From Pseudomonadales bacterium (lineage in GTDB: Bacteria; Pseudomonadota; Gammaproteobacteria; Pseudomonadales; Azotimanducaceae): a stretch of 5,418 nucleotides of DNA. The notes beneath the pieces are model-generated. The model was not told the DNA's origin and did not search any database. It saw nothing but the letters and a program-made list of their open reading frames with translations. Of the stretch, positions 1 through 5,159 are shown piece after piece (position 1 is the first letter of the stretch; every line of letters starts with the position of its first letter). The stretch lies in the NCBI GenBank assembly GCA_021295935.1, contig JAGWBL010000138.1:1-5418 (forward strand), given 5' to 3'. A program made the translations under genes and the position numbers.

Positions 1-231
1 CGCGAGTGCGCCGGCGGTCGCGCTGAACGGAATGAACGGCAAGACGAATATGCCCGTGGCAACGTTTACGAACAAGTCGACTTGCTGTTCAAGGACAACT
101 CCTCCGAAGACGAGCATGGCCACCAAGCCTGCCTTGTACAGGTTGTCGTTGATCGCGCCGAAGAACTGCGAGGTGAACAGCGGTCCCATTCGGCGGGTGC
201 CCAGAAGGGCGAACTGATTGACGTCCTTCAA
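1..231 (-). CDS. LplT/Aas-type major facilitator transporter, N-terminal part (runs off window)
   Basis: The first 77 codons of a leftward gene that leaves the window at base 1. The protein begins MKDVNQFALLGTRRMGPLFT and continues with QFFGAINDNLYK, then a hydrophobic helix and a segment ending LPFIPFSATAGALA. The pattern QF-GA-NDN-(F/Y)K followed by LP-F-FSATAG-LA is typical of the MFS domain of lysophospholipid transporters (LplT) and of the fused transporter-acyltransferase Aas proteins, which return lysophospholipids to the inner membrane for re-acylation. I chose the TTG start at 231 because a strong Shine-Dalgarno (AGGAAGGGG on the minus strand) lies 7 nt upstream and homologues carry residues before the first helix. 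The ATG at 189 is the alternative, with no good ribosome site. Whether an acyltransferase domain follows cannot be seen. The gene is divergent from the EF-hand operon. The family call is from recalled motifs. Confidence 0.8.
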   Translation of the reverse strand, partial: MKDVNQFALLGTRRMGPLFTSQFFGAINDNLYKAGLVAMLVFGGVVLEQQVDLFVNVATGIFVLPFIPFSATAGALA

Positions 232-519
232 GCTCGAACCCCTTCCTTCAGGCTTCGGCGTCGAAATCAAACAAAGATACGCAAGACACGATCGAGGCCC
301 GGTCTCAATCGCTTCGACCGCCCTTCCGACCTGCACGAGTCCGACGAGATGACGGCCCTGCGTTGTACCACGATTGAACAAGTCTTGCGGATCGGTGGGA
401 GAATCCCTGCCAGACCGACACGAGACCGCGCCCCTTGTTGCAGTCCGACGCTGCGCCGCGAAGGATTTTGCTTCCTCGATCGTATCAGACAACAACCATC
501 CATCCACCGGAGATCAACC
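232..519. other. Divergent intergenic region between transporter and EF-hand operon
   Basis: This 288-bp spacer must carry the promoters of both the leftward transporter and the rightward EF-hand/sigma operon. I see no convincing sigma-70 hexamer pair and no clear ECF promoter. GAACC at 236-240 followed by CGTC at 259-262 has an 18-nt spacer, but it overlaps the transporter's ribosome site, so I do not call it. Open frames crossing the spacer have no signal or domain and look like GC-rich chance frames. Confidence 0.6.
509..513 (+). promoter_or_regulatory. Shine-Dalgarno of the EF-hand gene
   Basis: GGAGA lies 6 nt before the ATG at 520. It decides the start of the EF-hand gene, because the same frame is open from far upstream but only this ATG is followed at once by a signal peptide. 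Confidence 0.7.
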
Positions 520-1125
520 ATGACTCTCAGTTCTCACTCCAAGCCGCTAGCTCTCGCCCTTGCTGCACTGGCGCTGGCCCTCACTGGAGCGGCTTCCGCC
601 AAACCTGATCGGCACGGACACGCCGAACGGGAGCATCAGAAGTTTCCGATCAACCTCGAAGAGGTCGAGCAAAACGCGAAGGAGGCATTCACCAAGCTTG
701 ACGCGGACGGAAGCGGCGACATCTCCCTCGAAGAACTCCAGGCTCATGGAGCGGAGGGTGCCGGACTTCTTCGCAGACTTGTCGAGCACGCTCGACATCA
801 GCGAATGCGTGAGCGCCGTGAGCGCGTGGAAGCGAGAATGGAAAAGCGGGAGCGAGACGCTTTTGGAGTGCTTGACCTGGAGGGTGATGGCAGGGTCTCG
901 GGATAGGAGTACGAGTACCGTGACGAAGGCATTAGTGTGATTCGCATGAGGGGACTGTTCGAGATGCTCGATGCCGACGAGGACGGCTCCATGACCATGG
1001 ACGAGTGGCTTCGCGAGCTCGATGCCGATGGCGACGGCACGGTTACCAAGAGCGAGATGCGCAAGAGCAGAAAGGGCAAGGGCCATGGCGGCCCGCGCGG
1101 CAAGCGACATGCCCCGAAGCAGTAG
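520..1125 (+). pseudogene. Secreted EF-hand calcium-binding protein, interrupted by an in-frame TAG
   Basis: The frame reads 201 codons, one of which is an internal TAG (codon 129, bases 904-906). Residues 1-27 form a signal peptide with an Ala/Leu core ending in ASA, so export to the periplasm is expected. Four EF-hand loops follow in one frame: DADGSGDISLEE (61-72), DLEGDGRVSG-stop-E (119-130), DADEDGSMTMDE (151-162) and DADGDGTVTKSE (168-179). A charged Arg/Glu helix (about 85-113) separates loops 1 and 2. Loops 3 and 4 start only 17 residues apart, closer than in a classical EF-hand pair. The C-terminus is basic and rich in Gly and Lys. The stop replaces loop position 11 and the loop's Glu12 follows directly, so a single GAG-to-TAG change is the simplest cause. 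Termination would leave a 128-residue protein with one complete loop. The gene leads the sigma operon, whose first codon is 43 bp downstream. Its calcium or metal-buffering role is inferred from the family. Confidence 0.85.
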
Positions 1126-1168
1126 GCAGCCGCACGCTCTTGGCACGCTGCTGCGCTAGCCGAAGGAC

Positions 1169-1689
1169 TTGGGAACGCTTGGACATTCCGATGACGAACT
1201 CATGGTTCGAGTTCAGGAAGGGGATGACCAGGCGTTCTCGACCCTGCTGGATCGCCACCTCAGCGCGATACATGCGTTCGCGTTTCGAATGCTGCGCAAT
1301 GCGGAAGACGCGGAAGATGTCGCTCAAGATGTTTTCGTCCGCATCTGGAACAAGTCGGGAACGTACCAACCCGGCCGCGTGCAGTTCACGACCTGGCTTC
1401 ACCAGGTCGCTTGCGTCGGTCCAAGCCGACGGTTGTCGACTTTGACGTTGACACCCTGCCTTCAGTCGGCGACGGTGAATCCGGAAATCGAGTCGAGATC
1501 GTGAATCGCACACTTCACGCCCTTCCCGAACGCCAGCGAACGGCGTTGACCCTGTGCACCGTGCAGGGGCTGTCCGCGCGGCAGGCATCGAAGGTTCTGG
1601 GGATTTCCGTCTCTGCTCTTGAATCCCTGCTCAGCCGTGCCCGAGGCACACTGCGCAAGGTATTGAAAATTCAGGATCGGCTGCAATGA
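1169..1689 (+). pseudogene. ECF sigma-70 family factor, split by a frameshifting deletion
   Basis: The first frame (1169-1411) encodes sigma region 2: SDDELMVRVQEGDDQAF, then the region 2.2 signature DAEDVAQDVFVRIW and FTTWLHQVA at the edge of region 2.4. The frame then goes out of register and stops at 1502-1504. The second frame (from 1408 to the TGA at 1687-1689) continues with RLRRSKPTVVDFDVDT, a linker, and sigma region 4 with LPERQRTAL and the helix-turn-helix SARQASKVLGISVSALESLL. ECF factors usually read VARN-x-CIDRLRR here, so about RNLCID is missing, a net loss of about 22 nt (inferred from the family consensus). The start is the TTG at 1169: an in-frame TAG at 1157 closes the frame upstream, and the conserved SDDELM lies between this TTG and the ATG at 1202. 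An AAGGA sits only 1 nt before the TTG. A full-length factor would direct RNA polymerase to stress or metal promoters, probably including its own. Confidence 0.87.
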
Positions 1690-2117
1690 CCATGAAGTTG
1701 CAGGAACTTCAACAGTTGCTGGACAAACACGGTGCAGAGCTGGCGAATTGGCCCGATCAAGCGCAGCAAGACGCTGGACGGCTGCTCGCCTCGTCAAAGG
1801 AAGCACAGCAAGCGCTCGAGAACGCTAGTGAACTGACCGAGCTCCTGACGATGGCTCTTGAAGTCCCCGCACCCCGCGGACTGAAGGCGCGGATTCTGAG
1901 CGTCACGGCTGGGACGACGGTACCCAAGTGGCTGAACTCGCTTGCCGGGCCCCCATGGAAACCCGCAATGGCAGCTTGCGTGCCGCTCGTTCTCGGGTTT
2001 GCGGTCGGATTCGCCGCGACTCCATACTCCTCCACGATTTCCGATGAAGAGATCGTGTTCTTCTCGTCGATGGCATTCGATCAGCTACAGGAGTTTGCCG
2101 ATGCAACCGAAGACTAA
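1686..2117 (+). CDS. Single-TM anti-sigma-like protein partner of the ECF sigma factor
   Basis: A 143-residue protein with a soluble N-terminal part (about 1-90), one transmembrane segment (about 93-112, PAMAACVPLVLGFAVGFAAT) and a short acidic tail. The N-terminus has the layout LLDKHGAELANWPD, then LLASSKEAQQALENA, seen in small membrane proteins that accompany ECF sigma genes in proteobacteria. By position and topology it should hold the sigma factor at the inner membrane, but no zinc-binding ZAS motif (H-x3-C-x2-C) is present, so the anti-sigma role is inferred. Its ATG overlaps the sigma stop as ATGA (1686-1689), which indicates translational coupling, and AGGA at 1673-1676 is a suitable ribosome site. 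An ATG at 1692 is a possible second start. The frame is intact, unlike the two genes before it. With the sigma gene broken, it may lack its target. Confidence 0.72.
   Translation: MTMKLQELQQLLDKHGAELANWPDQAQQDAGRLLASSKEAQQALENASELTELLTMALEVPAPRGLKARILSVTAGTTVPKWLNSLAGPPWKPAMAACVPLVLGFAVGFAATPYSSTISDEEIVFFSSMAFDQLQEFADATED
2089..2093 (+). promoter_or_regulatory. Shine-Dalgarno of the metal-sensor gene
   Basis: AGGAG lies 7 nt before the ATG at 2101, inside the 3' end of the anti-sigma-like gene. It fixes the start at 2101, rather than at upstream in-frame starts that would overlap the previous gene by far more and lack a membrane anchor at their N-terminus. Confidence 0.75.
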
Positions 2118-2673
2118 GTGGCTGATTGCCGGACTGGCTTGTTCGGTCGCGTTGAACCTGGCCTTGGCAGGTTTCTACATCGGCGCTTCCACTGCAGGAG
2201 CCGGCGCCCAGCCCAATATTGACGTGGGAATGGGCGTGCGCCAGGCCCTGTCCCATCTTCCGAAGGAGCGTCAGCGAGAGGTGCTCGGATCTGTCAAGGA
2301 ACACAGAGCAGAGGGTCGCCGCGTGCTACGTTCCCTCATGCGCGAAGTGCACGAGCACCGAAGACACGCCTGGTCGCTGATCGGGGCCGAGGATCTCGAC
2401 GAAGAGTCGATGCTAGCAGCCCTTCGCGAGTATCGCTCTTCCCTCGCCGAAGCGCAGAGCGCTATGGACCGGTGGACCGTCGAACTCCTGGCATCGCTGG
2501 GTCCGAACGAACGCAGGAAGCTGCTGAAGGCGTTTCGTCCGGAGGGGCTCTTTGCGAGAGGCTTCGAGCGCGAGTTCCGTCGCAAGCGGGACCACCGAAA
2601 CGGCCCCCCGCGGCAACGGCAACCAAGAGACGATCGTCCTCCTCGTCCCGACGACACGGAGGCAGAGCCGTAA
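2101..2673 (+). CDS. Periplasmic heavy-metal sensor/resistance protein (Metal_resist, CnrX/CpxP-like)
   Basis: A 190-residue protein anchored by an N-terminal hydrophobic helix (residues 7-30, WLIAGLACSVALNLALAGFY), so the rest faces the periplasm. The body is almost all helix: LSHLPKERQREVL (50-62), a long Arg/Glu helix with VHEHRRHAW (83-91), then EDLDEESMLAALREYR (97-112) and LGPNERRKLL (133-142). This matches the four-helix plan of Metal_resist/Spy/CpxP-type proteins, in which L-P-E-R and an LTxxQ-like turn frame the fold. His68, His84, His86, His89 and nearby Glu and Met residues could bind metal, as His/Glu/Met do in CnrX, but the ligands are not proven here. The tail (about 160-190) is Arg/Pro/Asp-rich and probably disordered. 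The gene overlaps the anti-sigma-like gene by 17 bp. In Cnr-type systems this protein senses metal and releases the membrane partner from the sigma factor. Confidence 0.82.
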   Translation: MQPKTKWLIAGLACSVALNLALAGFYIGASTAGAGAQPNIDVGMGVRQALSHLPKERQREVLGSVKEHRAEGRRVLRSLMREVHEHRRHAWSLIGAEDLDEESMLAALREYRSSLAEAQSAMDRWTVELLASLGPNERRKLLKAFRPEGLFARGFEREFRRKRDHRNGPPRQRQPRDDRPPRPDDTEAEP

Positions 2674-2720
2674 CGTCTGCTTCTTTCGCTCGACTGCTGG
2701 TGCCGCAGCGCATGCATGAC

Positions 2721-2758
2721 GGGTGATGGCAGACACCTGCTGATGCACGCCATCACCC
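2721..2758 (+). terminator. Perfect 10-bp stem-loop after the operon (possible terminator)
   Basis: GGGTGATGGC (2721-2730) pairs exactly with GCCATCACCC (2749-2758) across an 18-nt loop. A smaller GCAG/CTGC hairpin (2729-2732 with 2737-2740) could form as an alternative. It lies 48 bp after the stop of the metal-sensor gene, where a terminator or 3'-end-stabilising hairpin is expected. No T-run follows (TATAGCG), so it is not a classical intrinsic terminator; a Rho-assisted end or mRNA-protecting hairpin is equally possible. Confidence 0.45.
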
Positions 2759-3153
2759 TATAGCGTCATCCGAATCCACCGACAGCTGTTGAGTGGGAAG
2801 TGCAGAAGCGCCACTACTCTCGGCTCTCGACATGGAACTTTGCGTCCCACCGCACCGGCTTGGCTTCACTCGGTTGCACAGTCCTCGCTCGCTTTCAGTC
2901 CTCGAAGTACCCGATGTGGTCGGCCATGGAGGGCTGCAACATGTTTACCAGCGACCGCGTCAGGATTCCGGGCACACACGGCAATGGATGAAGCAAAGGG
3001 CTCGTTGCGGGTGCAGACGCGATTGACCCGCGTTCGCTTGGGCTCGCTGCTTCAGCAACAACCCTTGGCCGACGCCGGCGCTGCGCTGCGTGTCCGTTCG
3101 AACCCGAGGCGGGCGCCCCTGATGCAATGGGATAACCAGGGCCCTGACCCGTC

Positions 3154-3200
3154 GTTAGCCGTCGGAGCAATGACGTACGCCAACGAACGCGACGTCTAAC
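3154..3200. repeat. Imperfect inverted repeat, 10 of 11 bases
   Basis: GTTAGCCGTCG (3154-3164) is matched by CGACGTCTAAC (3190-3200), whose complement is GTTAGACGTCG, with 25 nt between the arms. No gene or element boundary is attached to it. It may be a hairpin in decayed DNA. Confidence 0.35.
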
Positions 3201-3270
3201 CAGATGCGATGGTGAGCGCGACAGTCCTGGCGATATTCACGCTCAACCGCCAGGCGGGCCCATGAGCGTC

Positions 3271-3299
3271 TTGATGTCTCCAGGAAACCACGACATCAA
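3271..3299. repeat. 8-bp perfect inverted repeat
   Basis: TTGATGTC (3271-3278) and GACATCAA (3292-3299) pair exactly across 13 nt. It could be a small hairpin or a protein-binding site, but no promoter or gene start lies beside it. A weaker CCTGGCG/CGCCAGG pair (3226-3232 with 3248-3254) sits just upstream. Confidence 0.35.
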
Positions 3300-3335
3300 T
3301 CGAGTTCACCCGTGAGAGGGGCTCAGATGTCCACT

Positions 3336-3357
3336 AAGGCCTTCCAAAGGCCTTCCA
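3336..3357. repeat. Perfect tandem duplication of an 11-bp unit
   Basis: AAGGCCTTCCA occurs twice with no gap (3336-3346 and 3347-3357). It is followed by two copies of GATCAAGAG (3358-3366 and 3385-3393), 27 bp apart. The unit is 11 bp, so each added copy shifts any reading frame. It lies just 5' of the Fic-like remnant and is consistent with slippage in a region no longer under coding constraint. Confidence 0.8.
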
Positions 3358-3378
3358 GATCAAGAGATCAGGGGATCG

Positions 3379-3720
3379 TTGCTGGATCAAGAGTCAGCGG
3401 GCGACATAGTTCTCGAAGAGGTGGCGAAGCGACAGCCTCTCTCACTTCACATGATTGTGAAATGGCATGAAGTCCTGGCTCGACACCGGAGCTCCTTCGC
3501 GTTCAGTCACCGAGGCGCGAGGAAGGTCCCGGGGAGAACTCCTCAGCAATCCGAAGGCCGGCGCGTCCAGCAAGTCTCCAGATCATCCCACGCGCGAGAC
3601 ACGGGCCCAGTTGGTTCGGTGGTTGGGGCGGGCGCGTGTCTGCGTGACTCTCGCACCTGCATCATCCTCGCGCTGCGGTCGATTCCCAAACGCGCTCTCG
3701 TTCCTTCAGCCATGGCCCGA
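3379..3720 (+). pseudogene. Frameshifted remnant of a Fic-domain-like protein
   Basis: No intact frame is present, but three pieces in order resemble one family. In frame 1, RQPLSLHMIVKWHEVLARH (3430-3486) has the PLS-H-I---H--L-R pattern found before the core of Fic proteins. In frame 2, RGELLSNPKAG and then PDHPTRETRAQLVRWL (3530-3634) match the usual LLKGE---NP, then PP-HV-SEMDRLV-W. In frame 3, LHHPR (3657-3671) and FSHGPN (3705-3722) lie where Fic proteins have LHH-FV-IHPF-DGNGR. The catalytic HPFx(D/E)GN(G/K)R motif itself is not readable. Fic enzymes usually transfer AMP to target proteins, often as toxins or signalling switches; this copy cannot be functional. It runs head-on into the end of the tetR-like gene. 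The assignment rests on recalled family patterns and could be wrong. Confidence 0.35.
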
Positions 3721-3730
3721 ACATCAACGT

Positions 3731-4282
3731 TCACTTGTGCGATTGACTCGAGGTCAAGCCCTCGGTCAATTCCAAGCTCGGCCGCATCTTCACTCTCGGC
3801 TTCAAGTCCCGGAGTGGCACCGCCATGGCCCGCACGGCTGCCTCCACTTCCACGTCACTCGTCACTTCCAACGTCTCCGCTGCGAGAGCGAAGATGCTCC
3901 GCGCATGAATCATCGAGTACTCCACGAACGCGATGACGCGGGCGGGAATGTCGGAGCGAACCACGCCAGCTTCTTGCAGCCTGAGCACGCGAGACAATCG
4001 CAGTTTCAGATCCTTGACCACGCTAGCTGCACTATTTCGCGAACCGACTTCAAGCGATCTGTAAAGCGACAGGCGGCTTCGAGTCTCGAAATCGGAACTG
4101 GCAAGCTCCGGACAGGACGCCACCTCATCCCACAGCCCCTGCTTTGACCCAAAATAGTGGTAGATCATCCGCTTGTTGACCGCCGCAAGCTTCGCGATTC
4201 GATCCACTCTGCCGCCGGCAAAGCCGTAATGGGCAAACTCGCGAACAGCCGCGGTCAATATCTGATCCCGTGTGGTAACCAT
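3731..4282 (-). CDS. TetR-family transcriptional regulator
   Basis: A 183-residue protein. The N-terminus is a standard TetR DNA-binding domain: TRDQILTAAVREFAHYGFAGGRVDRIAKLAAVNKRMIYHYFGSKQGL in outline (about residues 4-50), with the helix-turn-helix at about 24-45 and the diagnostic IYHYFGSK recognition-helix end. The remainder (about 55-165) is helical and should form the ligand and dimer domain; its sequence gives no ligand. The tail PLRDLKPRVKMRPSLELTEG-LTSSQSHK is polar and may be non-native, because the gene ends where the decayed Fic-like frames end. The start at 4282 is the only one giving the usual short lead before helix 1; the ribosome site is weak (GAGAG, rather far away). Its own upstream region holds a palindrome suited to a TetR dimer, so self-repression is likely. 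The target gene beyond itself is unknown; the methyltransferase gene lies upstream on the same strand but ends before the operator. Confidence 0.88.
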   Translation of the reverse strand: MVTTRDQILTAAVREFAHYGFAGGRVDRIAKLAAVNKRMIYHYFGSKQGLWDEVASCPELASSDFETRSRLSLYRSLEVGSRNSAASVVKDLKLRLSRVLRLQEAGVVRSDIPARVIAFVEYSMIHARSIFALAAETLEVTSDVEVEAAVRAMAVPLRDLKPRVKMRPSLELTEGLTSSQSHK

Positions 4283-4315
4283 TCGGCTATGAGCTCTCGT
4301 TGAGAATCCAAGGAA

Positions 4316-4329
4316 TAACTACATAGTTA
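4316..4329. promoter_or_regulatory. Perfect palindrome, probable TetR operator
   Basis: TAACTA-CA-TAGTTA is a perfect 6+2+6 inverted repeat in a locally AT-rich stretch, 34 bp before the ATG of the TetR gene. Size, symmetry and position fit an operator for a TetR-type dimer acting on its own promoter. Which protein binds it is an inference. Confidence 0.6.
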
Positions 4330-4339
4330 CTTCATGTGT

Positions 4340-4348
4340 ATTGTAGCA
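4340..4348 (-). promoter_or_regulatory. Candidate extended -10 promoter of the tetR-like gene
   Basis: On the minus strand TGCTACAAT gives a TGn-extended -10 whose hexamer TACAAT matches five of six consensus bases. No good -35 is present, as is usual for extended -10 promoters. Transcription would start near 4333, so the palindrome at 4316-4329 would lie just after the start, where a bound repressor blocks RNA polymerase. An alternative pair (TTGCTA with TATGTA, spacer 18) is weaker. Confidence 0.35.
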
Positions 4349-4418
4349 AAGAGCCTATGGAATCGAGCGCCTCATGGCACAGCCGGCTTCGTCGCTCTGG
4401 TGGTGGAAGGCCACCAAC

Positions 4419-4916
4419 CTACGCGTGCTCCCGTTCCATTTCGAGCAACCACCGCTTCGCTTCCAACCCGCCCGCATAGCCAGTGAGGGAACCGTCCTTG
4501 GCGACAACTCTGTGACAGGGCGGGATGATCGGCAGCGAATTCGTGCGGATGACTGTTCCGACTGGTCTCGCGCGGTTGGTCGCGAGTTGCCCGTCTTCTC
4601 CAGCAGCGAGACGCCCGTAGGTCGTCGTCTCCCCAAACTTCACTTCGCTCAGTCGCCCGAACACCAGTTCCGACCAGTCCGACGCTGCTTCGGAATCGAG
4701 GTCCAAGGTGAACGTCCGGCGAGTGCCGTCGAAGTACTCCGCCAGTTGCCTGCGCGCCTCTCGCAAGTGGAACCCTGCCGCGGCGCTGCAAGCCGACATG
4801 TGATCCCTCGTCGTTTCACTCTCGTTCGATCCGCCGAACCTGATCTCGCGGAGACCCTGCTCTGTTGCTTCCAGAGTCAGTTTTCCGATGGGTGAGTCAA
4901 TCTCAAGAAGTTCCAT
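4419..4916 (-). CDS. ogt: Methylated-DNA--[protein]-cysteine S-methyltransferase (Ogt/MGMT)
   Basis: A suicide DNA-repair protein of 165 residues, the usual length for single-domain Ogt/MGMT, that takes the methyl group from O6-methylguanine onto its own cysteine. The active-site motif is PPCHRVV with Cys134; Asn126 of NSLPII lies 8 residues before it, as in the family. Other landmarks are FGETTTYGRLA (94-104), ARPVG (116-120, holding the DNA-intercalating Arg117 in the place of ARAVG), and DGSLTGYAGGLEAKRWLLEMER after the cysteine (from 141). The N-terminal part begins MELLEIDSPIGKLTL, typical of the family's first domain. The usual F(Q/R)--VW before the GET motif is divergent here (DWSELVFGRL). 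The start at 4916 has GGAG on the minus strand 6 nt upstream. The TetR gene starts 136 bp downstream behind its own promoter, so the two are probably separate units. The stop is TAG at normal length. Confidence 0.93.
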   Translation of the reverse strand: MELLEIDSPIGKLTLEATEQGLREIRFGGSNESETTRDHMSACSAAAGFHLREARRQLAEYFDGTRRTFTLDLDSEAASDWSELVFGRLSEVKFGETTTYGRLAAGEDGQLATNRARPVGTVIRTNSLPIIPPCHRVVAKDGSLTGYAGGLEAKRWLLEMEREHA

Positions 4917-4958
4917 TGCTTCTCCGCTGAATTTGCCGTGCGCTCGAATCTACTGATT

Positions 4959-5159
4959 TCATGGAAGAAAAATCGATGCCCATGTGTCTCTTGCGATTCT
5001 CCGGTACTCCCTGCCGATGAATACCCAGGCCGTGTCGAGCTGTTTCGCTGGAAGACAGACTTCACGCATCTGTTTCCTCTGCCTCTGCGCCAGTGTTCGG
5101 TGGTCCGGGGCGCAGTGGATGAGTTCAAGAGCTTGCTCGCCCACCTGGGTTGCTGTCAC
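4959..5159 (-). CDS. Small open frame of unknown function (66 codons), uncertain
   Basis: A GTG-started frame beginning MTATQVGEQALELIH and ending WVFIGREYRRIARDTWASIF-LP. It has a mixed charged and aromatic composition with no signal peptide, membrane segment or motif that I know. The GTG shares the bases GTGA with the stop of a coding-like frame just upstream, the overlap seen in coupled genes, and its end lies 42 bp before the methyltransferase start, so it could belong to the same leftward unit. Against it are the short length and the lack of a clear ribosome site. It may be a gene fragment. Confidence 0.22.
   Translation of the reverse strand: MTATQVGEQALELIHCAPDHRTLAQRQRKQMREVCLPAKQLDTAWVFIGREYRRIARDTWASIFLP

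Larger units (their letters stand above)
2674..3378. other. Intergenic stretch without a recognisable gene
   Basis: About 700 bp following the operon. Several short frames are open on both strands, but none has a ribosome site together with a recognisable domain. A leftward frame ending at 2895 closes with LVNMLQPSMADHIGYFED, which reads like the end of a protein, but the rest of the frame is low-complexity Arg/Pro/Ser and I cannot assign it. Inverted repeats at 2721-2758, 3154-3200 and 3271-3299 are listed separately. The stretch may be decayed gene sequence. Confidence 0.5.

Noticed and set aside
267..521. 84-codon minus-strand frame in the divergent spacer
   Set aside because: It has low-complexity Arg/Ser content, no ribosome site and no domain, and its start overlaps the EF-hand start.
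547..1146. Long open frame on the minus strand opposite the EF-hand gene (199 codons)
   Set aside because: It is the antisense shadow of the EF-hand gene. The GC-rich codon pattern keeps it open, and it has no domain of its own.
1169..1689. A naturally two-subunit (split) sigma factor made from two frames
   Set aside because: Conserved residues between regions 2 and 4 are missing, the region 4 frame has only a TTG with a poor ribosome site, and the region 2 frame runs on into unrelated sequence. A disabling deletion is simpler.
3080..3120. tRNA T-arm-like GTTCGAA
   Set aside because: The flanking bases do not form the five-base T stem and no acceptor or anticodon arm can be folded around it.
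3001..3132. Transposase-like fragment in the frame reading LVAGADAIDPRSLGLAAS
   Set aside because: Only a short stretch resembles the early part of IS1380-type transposases. There are no terminal repeats, target duplication or catalytic residues.
3154..3260. Integron attC site, suggested by GTTAGCC and GTCTAAC sequences
   Set aside because: The two core-like motifs are in the wrong order, one breaks the GTTRRRY/RYYYAAC rule, and no paired inner boxes or cassette gene are present.
3467..4147. 226-codon plus-strand open frame
   Set aside because: Its second half is antisense to the TetR gene and its first part is one of the Fic-like frames. No single protein family fits the whole.
4374..4895. 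173-codon plus-strand open frame
   Set aside because: It is the shadow of the methyltransferase gene, which carries the unmistakable PCHRV motif on the other strand.
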